A stretch of 9,583 bases of DNA, taken from an uncultured beta proteobacterium (GTDB lineage: Bacteria > Pseudomonadota > Gammaproteobacteria > Burkholderiales > Burkholderiaceae_C). The stretch lies in the NCBI GenBank assembly GCA_903927495.1, contig CAIYNH010000690.1, forward strand, positions 1 through 9,583. Direction: 5' to 3'. The notes under the pieces were generated by a model. It saw only the letters and a list, made by a program, of their open reading frames with translations, was not told the DNA's origin and ran no database searches. Of this stretch, positions 1-5,845 are shown piece by piece. Both the position numbers and the translations under genes were made by a program. How positions within the stretch are numbered: position 1 is the first letter of the stretch; each line of letters starts with the position of its first letter.

Positions 1-593
1 CTTCCGGGGTGATTTTGTGTCACGGTTATCCGGTTTCTGAGCGCTTGATGATGGCGACCTCAACGCTGGGTAATCGCGTTGACAGCATTGATCATCAGCC
101 TGCGTTTGAGGTTTATCAAAGCGTGATTCGCCAAGAATATGGCGTGACCGTGACGCGAGACAATTTTTACGAGCACGCAGTGCATTTTCCGTTTGGTGTC
201 ATTACTGCCATTGATGTGCTGGTGCGTATTCCGGTGGCATTTAATGACGATGGTTCGCTGATCTGTGTCGGTGAGGTACCGCCCAACTCCATGCTGCGCC
301 TGTTGCGCGCGCCCGATCTGCAAAGCAGCGAATGTGTCGCCAGCATTGCCAGTGAACTGCATGCACAAGCTGGCGATTGGGCAGGCTTGGGCGCCTTGCT
401 GACTTTCTATTGTGCCGGTCGTCGGATGCATTTTGGTGCTGCCGCGGTTGACGAACTGGCCCAGTTAAAGTTGGCTACCCATTCGTCTTGCCTTTTCGGT
501 GCGCTGACTTTGGGTGAGATTGACAGCCTGAAAGATCTGCGCTTTCCACGTTTTCACAATGCTGCGATGCTCTGCATGCCAATTGCGAACTAA
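1..593 (+). CDS. FIST-domain signal-sensing protein, C-terminal part (5' end outside window)
   Basis: The frame is open to the left edge (frame beginning at base 3) and ends at TAA 591-593, so this is the C-terminal ~197 residues of a longer protein. A GTG at 9 exists but sits inside the domain and is unlikely to be the true start. The visible part resembles the FIST_C half of FIST proteins, which are predicted small-ligand sensory proteins often found near chemotaxis or signalling genes. Supporting features are the 'FPFGV' and 'PVAFNDDGSL' strands early on, the 'GEVPPNSMLRLL' segment, the 'LTFYCAGRR' motif, the 'GALTLGEI' glycine/glutamate motif and the 'RFHNAAMLCMPI' ending, matching the usual 'fhN-T-hydrophobic' C-terminus of the family. 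Family assignment is from recalled motif order, not a search. The partner genes, if any, lie to the left. The stop codon is almost flush with an inverted-repeat element that could also end transcription. Confidence 0.72.
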   Translation, partial: SGVILCHGYPVSERLMMATSTLGNRVDSIDHQPAFEVYQSVIRQEYGVTVTRDNFYEHAVHFPFGVITAIDVLVRIPVAFNDDGSLICVGEVPPNSMLRLLRAPDLQSSECVASIASELHAQAGDWAGLGALLTFYCAGRRMHFGAAAVDELAQLKLATHSSCLFGALTLGEIDSLKDLRFPRFHNAAMLCMPIAN

Positions 594-595
594 TC

Positions 596-760
596 TCAGA
601 CTTCCTGATCCGCGCTAAGCAAATGCGACAAAAATCGGAATCAGGCGTGGCACTTGTGGAAGCGGCATCTTGCCGCTTTCCCCAGCGTCTGCGGCTGGAA
701 GCCACAGCTACAAGACGCGATCAGTGTCATTCGGAATTCCTTGCGGATCAGGAAGTCTGA
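596..760. repeat. 165-bp inverted-repeat-bounded element (MITE-like / structured intergenic repeat)
   Basis: The 18 bases at 596-613 (TCAGACTTCCTGATCCGC) recur as their exact reverse complement at 743-760. Inside are further stems: a hairpin with 7-bp arms AGCGGCA/TGCCGCT at 661-677 (extendable by an A-T pair and further), GCGTCT/AGACGC at 685-690 and 713-718, and GGCT/AGCC at 693-703. The trinucleotide ATC directly flanks both ends (593-595 and 761-763), a possible but very short target-site duplication. No convincing coding frame lies within. The length and perfect terminal repeats fit a non-autonomous miniature transposable element; a structured intergenic repeat acting as terminator of the adjacent FIST gene is the alternative. 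The inverted repeats are certain, the mobile nature is inferred. Confidence 0.6.
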
Positions 761-965
761 ATCTGCAACCTGTTTTGGCCTCTGTAGAACACTTGCTATA
801 ACCTGTGGCGAACCTAAGTGCTCAACCGGGGGCACCAAGATGCTCAGAATTTGCTGGGTGGCGCACGCTCAATCCATCGTAATCAACGCAATATTGCCAA
901 CCTTCCAATGCATATCTGAACGGCCGGTTTCGATGAGGCATTTCGACAAGCTGGCTGTCCGCTAA
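761..965. other. Spacer between inverted-repeat element and IS110 remnant; nothing recognised
   Basis: A frame is open on the plus strand through this stretch, but its product is Cys/Trp-rich and unlike any family I know, and it runs through the right arm of the inverted-repeat element. I read it as non-coding or as degraded sequence left of the transposase fragment. No promoter or terminator stands out. Confidence 0.4.
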
Positions 966-1269
966 GGGCAGCGCGAACTCAAAGTCTGGTTGGTCGATAC
1001 GCGTCAAGTGAAGTATGTGCCCGGTCGCAAGAGCGACGTGCAGTACTGCCAGTGGTTGCAAAAGCTCATGAGCCTGGGTTTCTTACGTGCTGCATTTCGT
1101 CCAGACACTGAGGTCTGCGAACTACGCGCCGTGGCACGTCAGCGCGATATTCGTTGACAAAGGACAGCAGCACTACGAAGAGCAGCAGCTTGCACGCTGT
1201 GTCGCAGCCCTTAAACGTCGTACCACAACGCTGGGTTTTGTGATCACGCCTGTGACTGCTGGAGCCTGA
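966..1269 (+). mobile_element. IS110-family transposase remnant with internal deletion
   Basis: From 969 one frame reads the conserved DEDD-transposase block of IS110 elements: 'KVWLVDTRQVKYVPGRK', then 'SDVQYCQWLQKLMSLGF', then 'LRAAFRPD' and 'LRAVARQRD', until a TGA at 1155-1157. The equivalent block in intact members is 'VPGRKSDVxDxQWLQ'; here the second Asp of this motif is Tyr. At about 1146-1150 the similarity jumps to another frame, which carries a transposase-like C-terminus ('FVDKGQQHYEEQQLAR', then 'LKRRTTTLGF') and ends with TGA at 1267-1269. The N-terminal part is missing too: in the first frame a stop at 963-965 lies just upstream. The central part including the second catalytic domain is gone, so the element cannot move by itself. 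Flanking insertion-site sequences were not identifiable. The assignment of the N-terminal block is firm; that of the C-terminal tail is somewhat less certain. Confidence 0.7.
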
Positions 1270-1339
1270 AAATACGGGTCAGGGAGTTTTTTTTCTTGAG
1301 AGCTTTGGCCGCGGACAAAAAATTAGCTTTTCAAAATAC

Positions 1340-1510
1340 ATGTTTGAAATCGTCGAGCGCGAGGGAGAAATTGTGAGCTATCGATTCACATGCGAAGGCA
1401 AACACTTTCAGTTTTCACCGGGTTCATACAACGACTCAGAAGAACTTCAAGGTCAGTTTGTGAAGTTGATGAAGACACGAAAAATCAATGTGTCTGTCAT
1501 CTCGCGATAA
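1340..1510 (+). CDS. Small hypothetical protein, 56 aa, or C-terminal end of a gene cut by the IS110 remnant
   Basis: ATG 1340 opens a 56-residue frame ending at TAA 1508-1510. The product is charged and of ordinary composition, with 'MFEIVEREGEIVSYRF' at its start, a 'GKHFQFSPGSYNDSEELQ' centre and a 'KTRKINVSVISR' end, suggestive of a small beta-rich fold. I do not recognise the family. The frame is open upstream to 1256 without a stop, and the added residues ('GVFFLESFGRGQKISFSKY') look protein-like, so this may be the tail of a longer gene whose 5' part was replaced by the transposase remnant ending at 1269. No Shine-Dalgarno sequence precedes the ATG, which favours the remnant reading. 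Its last 14 bases overlap the end of the truncated hydrolase on the other strand. Confidence 0.38.
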   Translation: MFEIVEREGEIVSYRFTCEGKHFQFSPGSYNDSEELQGQFVKLMKTRKINVSVISR

Positions 1511-1751
1511 TTGATACCTGTGCAAACCGCTGAGCGACCGGCACCAAGTCTTGTGCATTGGAGCCCATACCGGGGAAAAATAGGACAAGTTGTTGAATGG
1601 CACCAGTTGGCTTTTGTATGACGATCTCGGAGTCCATGATTTTTTCAGTCTTCTTGATGGGTGGATGGGAGGCAGCGGCAATAGCACCTGCTGCAAGCAG
1701 GATGTGCAGGACCAAAGTGGCAAGCGCCAATGGCAGGTGTCGCCGTTTCAT
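1497..1751 (-). pseudogene. Exported alpha/beta-hydrolase (serine esterase), truncated at its 3' end
   Basis: The 84-residue product begins with a clear Sec-type signal peptide: 'MKRRHLPLALATLVLHILLA' followed by an Ala-rich cleavage region near residues 23-27. Residues 45-78 read 'PTGAIQQLVLFFPGMGSNAQ' then 'DLVPVAQRFAQ', which matches the first strand, oxyanion-loop region and first helix of phospholipase/carboxylesterase-type alpha/beta hydrolases ('LVLLFHGxGSxxxDL'). Members are usually 200-250 residues; here everything after about residue 78, including the nucleophile GxSxG elbow and the catalytic Asp and His, is missing, and six unrelated residues lead to the stop. The gene lies 34 bp downstream of the extradiol dioxygenase on the same strand and was probably co-transcribed with it. 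The break at about 1512-1520 abuts the end of the small plus-strand ORF, so a deletion or rearrangement there probably destroyed the gene. The product is presumably inactive. Confidence 0.62.
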
Positions 1752-1785
1752 AAGCTGGTTGGTGCCAATATTTGAAGCCAGCAGC

Positions 1786-2664
1786 TTAGCCCCACTGCAC
1801 GCAACGCATGCTTAAGGTGCCGAATTGAAAGCCCTCGTAAACAAACTTTGGGGCTTCGCCGCTCTGTGCCGCACCCAACGCATACAGCAGAGGCCAATAG
1901 TGGTCGGGGGCCGGGACTGCCATTTTTGCGCCCGAGTCAAGATTCAGATAATTCGCCAAGGTTTGCGTGTTGTTTGCAATCAGGGCAGCTTTCACAGCTG
2001 CATCGAAAGACTGAGCCCACGGTCTGGATGCCGCCGGCCCAGCCGGAGCGCCAAAGTCAAGGGCTCTAAGGTTGTGCGTGACATTGCCACTGCCGAGCAC
2101 CAGTACGCCCTTATCTCGCAGCGCGGCCAATGCTTGGCCTACACCCAAGTGGTACGCACCGTCTTTTGCGTAGTCGATGGATACCTGAAAAACTGGAACA
2201 TCAGCTTTTGGATACATGTGGTGCAGCACCGACCAAGCGCCATGGTCTAGGCCCCAGTCTGTTGATGCCTTTGCCCCTTGTGCAGCCAAAGCCTGGATTG
2301 CTTGATTGGCGAACTCAGGAGACCCGGCCGCCGGGTACTGCATATCAAAGAGTGCCTTTGGAAACCCTCCGAAGTCGTGAATGGTTTCGGGGTGGAGTTG
2401 CACAGCCACTTTGGTCTCATTGGGTGTGAGCCAATGGGCGGACACCACAAGAATGGCGGTTGGGCGACCGATTTCTTGACCCCAGCGCTGCAGCGCCCGA
2501 GTGAAATCATTGTCTTCAATGGCGTTCATTGGGCTGCCATGCGCAACAAAGATGGAGGGCATCCGCTTGGCGGATTTATCCGAAGCGGCCTGCGCGAGTT
2601 CGTTCACGCCGGAGAGTGCTGCTGATAAGGTTGCGTTCAAAATATGCCTTCGATTTGGTTGCAT
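1786..2664 (-). CDS. LigB/DODA-type class III extradiol ring-cleavage dioxygenase with Tat-like leader
   Basis: 292 residues; the core from residue 35 is a complete YgiD/4,5-DOPA-dioxygenase-like enzyme of about the normal length. These enzymes use one divalent metal to open catecholic rings beside the diol. The family motifs occur in order: 'MPSIFVAHGSPMNAIEDN' (His42), 'SAHW' (His77), 'HDFGGFP' (from His96), 'GLDHGAWSVL' (His141), 'GSGNVTHNL' (His197) and 'PDHYWPLLYALGA' (His255), so the metal-binding and acid-base histidines appear intact. The 34-residue extension 'MQPNRRHILNATLSAALSGV' plus 'NELAQAA' has an Arg-Arg pair, a weakly hydrophobic stretch and an Ala-x-Ala site, like a Tat signal. 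The alternative start is Met35 (2560-2562), where cytoplasmic homologues begin; neither start has a good ribosome site (the ATG at 2662 is preceded by an A-run). The substrate cannot be read from sequence. A hydrolase gene followed in the same transcription unit but is now truncated. Confidence 0.92.
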   Translation of the reverse strand: MQPNRRHILNATLSAALSGVNELAQAASDKSAKRMPSIFVAHGSPMNAIEDNDFTRALQRWGQEIGRPTAILVVSAHWLTPNETKVAVQLHPETIHDFGGFPKALFDMQYPAAGSPEFANQAIQALAAQGAKASTDWGLDHGAWSVLHHMYPKADVPVFQVSIDYAKDGAYHLGVGQALAALRDKGVLVLGSGNVTHNLRALDFGAPAGPAASRPWAQSFDAAVKAALIANNTQTLANYLNLDSGAKMAVPAPDHYWPLLYALGAAQSGEAPKFVYEGFQFGTLSMRCVQWG

Positions 2665-3102
2665 GGCTGCTTTTTTTTATTTGAGTGCGTCCTCACCAGT
2701 AACTCAGCCAGTGGCTTGGATATTGCTATTGACAGCGCAGGTATTGCCACAGGGTGGAGTTAGCGGGGTTGAGGATTGCCTTTAGTCTAGGTCCCCATCA
2801 TTGAAATCAATTTGCATTTATTTGTCCGTCTCATTCAAATATTTTGAATTTTCACCAAAGGCATGAACCACGCGGTTCCCTTGCGTATGGTGTCAATGCA
2901 TGCATCGAACGCATCCAACACGATAACGCTATGCTTTTAACGATATGGCCGTGAAATCCTTCGTCATTACTCAAATCGTGCCAAACGCAATATCAATGTG
3001 CACCAACCATGGAAAGGCGATTGCACTGACGAGCTGTTCTGATTTCCTCGCTGAATTGGATGGGTATGAAATTGTGACAACCCGCTGGTAGTTCAATCTC
3101 CG
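2665..3102. other. 438-bp intergenic stretch without a supported gene
   Basis: Relatively AT-rich. It separates the dioxygenase start from the DUF6404 stop, both on the minus strand, so it must hold the dioxygenase promoter near its left end and perhaps the DUF6404 terminator near its right end. The short frames present have no family resemblance. Two palindromes at 2800-2849 are the only notable structure. Confidence 0.5.
2800..2849. promoter_or_regulatory. Two AT-rich palindromes upstream of the dioxygenase gene (possible operators)
   Basis: ATTGAAATCAAT at 2800-2811 has 5-bp arms around AA. ATTCAAATATTTTGAAT at 2833-2849 has perfect 7-bp arms around TAT and contains a T-N11-A core (TCAAATATTTTGA), the shape bound by LysR-type regulators. 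They lie about 136-185 bp upstream of the dioxygenase start, their centres about 36 bp apart. The palindromes are seen directly; the operator role is inferred and AT-rich DNA yields such motifs by chance. Confidence 0.3.
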
Positions 3103-3450
3103 TCAAAGCATATTCCAATTCGGAAGTTTGTGCTTGCGCCTGCCGTGTGCATAGAAACTTGCCATTGCAAGACCAAACAACAGACCCGAAATTGCGCTTA
3201 TCAACATTGCTGAGTGTGCATCCATCCCACTGTCTGACCATGAGAAGTACCACATCGTCAGACCCCAGACAGCACCAAACCAAATCCCAGAGAAACTTGC
3301 AACTCCAAAAAAGGAAATAAAGTGTGGCGGCGGTACGGAAAAGCCCATTTTCCAAAGCGCCGTTATAAGCGGCGGCTCGTAATTCTTTCGCAACATGCCG
3401 GTTGCACTCAAAACAGCCAATGCTCTTATCCGCTTTGATTCAAAATCCAT
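3103..3450 (-). CDS. DUF6404 family small membrane protein
   Basis: 115 residues with an N-terminal soluble helix and two membrane segments (about 44-70 and 80-101), ending in a basic 'GRRKHKLPNW' tail. The block 'NYEPPLITALWKMGFSVPPP' followed by 'HF' (residues 23-44), the Trp/Gly-rich first membrane segment with 'WGLTMW', and the 'RKHKLPxW' end match DUF6404, a family of short two-pass inner-membrane proteins without known function. Length is typical. The ATG at 3448-3450 is preceded by AAGGGA about ten bases upstream, a usable ribosome site that supports this start. It stands alone: the next minus-strand gene upstream is 360 bp away. Family call is from recalled motifs. Confidence 0.78.
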   Translation of the reverse strand: MDFESKRIRALAVLSATGMLRKNYEPPLITALWKMGFSVPPPHFISFFGVASFSGIWFGAVWGLTMWYFSWSDSGMDAHSAMLISAISGLLFGLAMASFYAHGRRKHKLPNWNML

Positions 3451-3572
3451 GTGTCTTCAATCCCTTGCTGTTTTCAAACACTCTGCTCGAATCCTAGCAA
3501 AGAAGTGACTCTATTGCCGCTACAGCGATTGCACCACCGAAGTTCATGGAACGCATGCATTCAATCAGGCTG

Positions 3573-3689
3573 CTACTTCCTTTCAGATACACCCAAATCC
3601 GCCCAAATCACCGATAGGGATACGCCGCCTTCTGGTCCCAGAACGAGTCGAAAACCTATTGGCTTAGACCTATCATTTATCCCTGTGAT
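3573..3689 (-). pseudogene. Possible C-terminal scrap of an SUMF1/formylglycine-generating-enzyme-like gene
   Basis: In the stretch between the DUF6404 gene and the SDR gene, a 38-codon minus-strand frame reads 'DRSKPIGFRLVLGPEGGVSL' and continues to a TAG at 3573-3575. 'R-S-x-x-x-GFRLV' is the characteristic last strand of SUMF1/FGE-domain proteins, which normally end a few residues later. The frame is closed upstream by TAA at 3690-3692, and no other part of such a domain is visible around it. If real it is a relic of a deleted gene; the match is short and could be coincidence. The rest of 3451-3809 holds nothing I recognise. Confidence 0.27.
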
Positions 3690-3809
3690 TTAGTGTAGCC
3701 AACCGCCTTGCACTTCGGGGTTATCTAAATCCATCACAGTGGAAGCGGGCATTGGCGAAAGCCGGCATTTCTGGCAGTTTAATCACATTCCTTCCTCCCT
3801 CCCATCTAG

Positions 3810-4868
3810 TCAGGTGCACCCTTGGTTGCCGCTGCCACCAGACCACCTCCTGCCAAATTGATGAAATTCCGCCGCAACATGACGCGGCGCACCATTTGAC
3901 GTGGACATCAATCCCAAATCTACCAGCGCAGTCTGCGCAGCTCGATTAAAGGGTGTACGCGGCTCGTTGCCCAGTAGTGCAAGCAGTTTGTCATTGCCCA
4001 GCGCATGCGGGGTGTGCCACAAGTAGCGCATTTCAGCCAATGCAGCCCAGGTGGGTAGCAGCAACGCCCCTAGTCGAATCAAGGGCCAAGGCAAAGCGGA
4101 AAACTGAAGGATCACACCTTGGCGTACCCAACCTTGACTCTGCGCCGTTGGTGACAATGCGTCCAGCCATTGCTGACCAGTAACGCTATGTCCTGCAAAG
4201 TGCAGCACCTCAAATGCAGGTAATTGCGCGCGCTTTGCAGCGACCGACACAAAGGTACGTGCCAAGTCCGGCAGGTAGGCCCACGCGGTCGCAACGTCCT
4301 TAGTGCCAGGGTAGGTGAACACCCCTTTCTGTAAATCCTTCACGATGACTTGGTCAAACCACGTTCCATTGCCCGACCCAAAAAAGTCGCCCGCACGGAT
4401 GACGATGGTCCGCACGCCACTGCGCTGAAGTTGCGCCTCCATGTCGATACGAATCTGGCCTTTGATAGTGTGGGCGGCCTGCGGGGTATCTTCACGCAAA
4501 ACAGCAGGCATATTTGCACCAAAGTTGTAAATGTTGCCCGGCACCATCAACGTCGCCTGTAGTACACGTGCCACCTCTATGGCGGCATCTGTCATAGGCA
4601 ACACTTGCGCCTTCCACGCCTTGTGGGTGTAGACCGGGTTCAATGCATGCACCACCACAGCTGCGCCCGCTGCAGCCTGGGCCAGGGATGTGGTCTCGGA
4701 CAAATCTGTCGCCAACCACTGAATACGTGAATCACTCCTGGCTTCTGCAGGCACCTGCGCCCCGGGGCGCATTTGACCGAGTACTTTCCAGCCTGCATCG
4801 GCAAAAGCCCGGGCAGCAGCTAGTCCAAAGCGGCCTCTCGCGCCCAAAATAAGTACGGTGGATTGCAT
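3810..4868 (-). CDS. NAD(P)-binding epimerase/SDR-type oxidoreductase (extended/atypical SDR)
   Basis: 352 residues. The N-terminus 'MQSTVLILGARGRFGLAAAR' is a Rossmann strand-loop-helix with the GxxGxxG dinucleotide motif at residues 9-15. A 'WLATDLSE' segment (51-58) matches the acidic loop around the adenine, 'VVVHALNP' (71-78) the fourth strand, 'VPGNIYNFG' (109-117) replaces the classical YxxxK region by a YNFG variant, and 'VIRAGDFFG' (156-164) is the strand typical of NAD-dependent epimerase/dehydratase-like proteins. The YNFG form suggests an atypical SDR whose chemistry may differ from a standard dehydrogenase; the substrate cannot be read. The last ~40 residues are Gly/Ser/Arg-rich with no fold signal. 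The gene is transcribed away from the LysR gene, with 92 bp between the two starts, the classic arrangement of a LysR-controlled target. Confidence 0.9.
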   Translation of the reverse strand: MQSTVLILGARGRFGLAAARAFADAGWKVLGQMRPGAQVPAEARSDSRIQWLATDLSETTSLAQAAAGAAVVVHALNPVYTHKAWKAQVLPMTDAAIEVARVLQATLMVPGNIYNFGANMPAVLREDTPQAAHTIKGQIRIDMEAQLQRSGVRTIVIRAGDFFGSGNGTWFDQVIVKDLQKGVFTYPGTKDVATAWAYLPDLARTFVSVAAKRAQLPAFEVLHFAGHSVTGQQWLDALSPTAQSQGWVRQGVILQFSALPWPLIRLGALLLPTWAALAEMRYLWHTPHALGNDKLLALLGNEPRTPFNRAAQTALVDLGLMSTSNGAPRHVAAEFHQFGRRWSGGSGNQGCT

Positions 4869-4960
4869 GGTGTGGTCCTGAAATTAATTGCGATGACTGA
4901 ATTGTGAAAGTCTTAGCTTGGTTGCACAATTGCATATTTGTTCATACCTGTAATGCATTT
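4869..4960. promoter_or_regulatory. Divergent intergenic region with candidate LysR operator
   Basis: This 92-bp region holds the promoters of both the SDR gene (minus) and the LysR gene (plus). It contains the perfect 7-bp inverted repeat AATTGTG (4900-4906) / CACAATT (4925-4931) with an 18-bp spacer, and a CAATTG core at 4928-4933. LysR regulators usually bind such dyads between divergent genes. No clear -35/-10 pair could be fixed. Confidence 0.4.
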
Positions 4961-5845
4961 ATGAATACATTTGACTGGAGCCTTGTTCGCTCATTCCTTG
5001 CTGCCCTGAGCCAGGGAACTTTGTTGGGGGCAGCACGCGTGCTGCACACTAGCCAACCCACGGTGGGCCGGCATATCGCGGAGCTGGAAACTCAGCTCGG
5101 TGTAGTACTGTTTGAGCGCACAGGGCGTGGTTTGGTGCCAACGGCCACTGCGCTGCAACTAGCTGAATCAGCGCGTGGCATGGAAGCAAGTGCATTGGAG
5201 CTGACCCGTACACTGACAGGAGCACAAGCGCAAACCACTGGCACCGTGCGCATTACCGCCAGTGTTCCGGTGGCGGTGCAGTTGCTGCCGCCTCTGCTTG
5301 TACGCATGCGGCTTGCTTTGCCGGACATTCAGGTGGAGCTGGTGTCGAGCAATCAGGTGAGCAACCTGCTTCGGCGTGAGGCCGACATCGCCGTGCGGAT
5401 GGTCCGTCCCCACCAGTCCACACTGGTGGCAAAGAAGATTGGAGACGTAGCGCTGGGTGCCTTTGCGCACCGCGCGTATCTGGCGCGCAAAAGTCCTGTC
5501 AAAAAGCCAGCGGACATATTGACACTGGATTTGATTGGTAGTGACACTGACACATCCATTCTCCAGGGGTTCCATTCGCTTGGATTTCCAATCACCCGTG
5601 AGGCCTTTGCCTTTCGTAGCGACGACTTTATTGTGCAGTGGCGGGCAGTGCAGGCGGGCTTCGGTGTGGGCTTTTTGGCCGACTACATGTTGCGTACTGA
5701 TCCGAACATAGTACGGGTTCTGCCCGGTCAATTGAAGATTCCATCGCTACCCATGTGGCTGGCGGTGCACCGCGAGATTCGCACCAATCTGCGCATTCGC
5801 ACCGTATTTGATTTCTTGGCTGAGGGGCTAGCACCACTGTTGTGA
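4961..5845 (+). CDS. LysR-family transcriptional regulator
   Basis: 294 residues from ATG 4961, the normal LysR length. Residues 1-60 form the winged helix-turn-helix: 'WSLVRSFLAALSQGTLLGAA', then 'RVLHTSQPTVGRHIAELE' and 'LGVVLFERTGRGLVPT', with the family's S-Q-P-T-V-G/S-R recognition helix. From about residue 90 an effector-binding domain of type 2 periplasmic-binding fold follows ('GTVRITASVPVAVQLLPPLL', 'ADIAVRMVRP', 'AGFGVGFLADYM'). An in-frame ATG at 4904 would add 19 residues lacking family similarity and would place the start in the candidate operator, so 4961 is preferred although no strong ribosome site precedes it. It is divergent to the SDR gene, which it likely regulates along with itself. 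Its last 18 bases overlap the 3' end of the EcsC-like gene on the other strand. Confidence 0.95.
   Translation: MNTFDWSLVRSFLAALSQGTLLGAARVLHTSQPTVGRHIAELETQLGVVLFERTGRGLVPTATALQLAESARGMEASALELTRTLTGAQAQTTGTVRITASVPVAVQLLPPLLVRMRLALPDIQVELVSSNQVSNLLRREADIAVRMVRPHQSTLVAKKIGDVALGAFAHRAYLARKSPVKKPADILTLDLIGSDTDTSILQGFHSLGFPITREAFAFRSDDFIVQWRAVQAGFGVGFLADYMLRTDPNIVRVLPGQLKIPSLPMWLAVHREIRTNLRIRTVFDFLAEGLAPLL

Noticed and set aside
654..965. A 103-codon plus-strand open frame between the FIST gene and the IS110 remnant
   Set aside because: It runs through an arm of the inverted-repeat element, has an implausible Cys/Trp-rich composition and no family resemblance.
1436..1723. Minus-strand frame overlapping the truncated hydrolase
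   Set aside because: Shadow of the hydrolase gene, which has the signal peptide and family motif in the other frame.
2797..2938. Plus-strand 'IEINLHLFVRLIQIF' followed by a stop, resembling the start of a LysR gene
   Set aside because: Only a handful of loosely matching residues; nothing like a helix-turn-helix follows in any frame.
3728..3780. GC-rich 'GGCGAAAGCC' hairpin near the 3' side of the SDR gene as an intrinsic terminator
   Set aside because: Only a 3-bp perfect stem with poor extension and no T-run in the direction needed.
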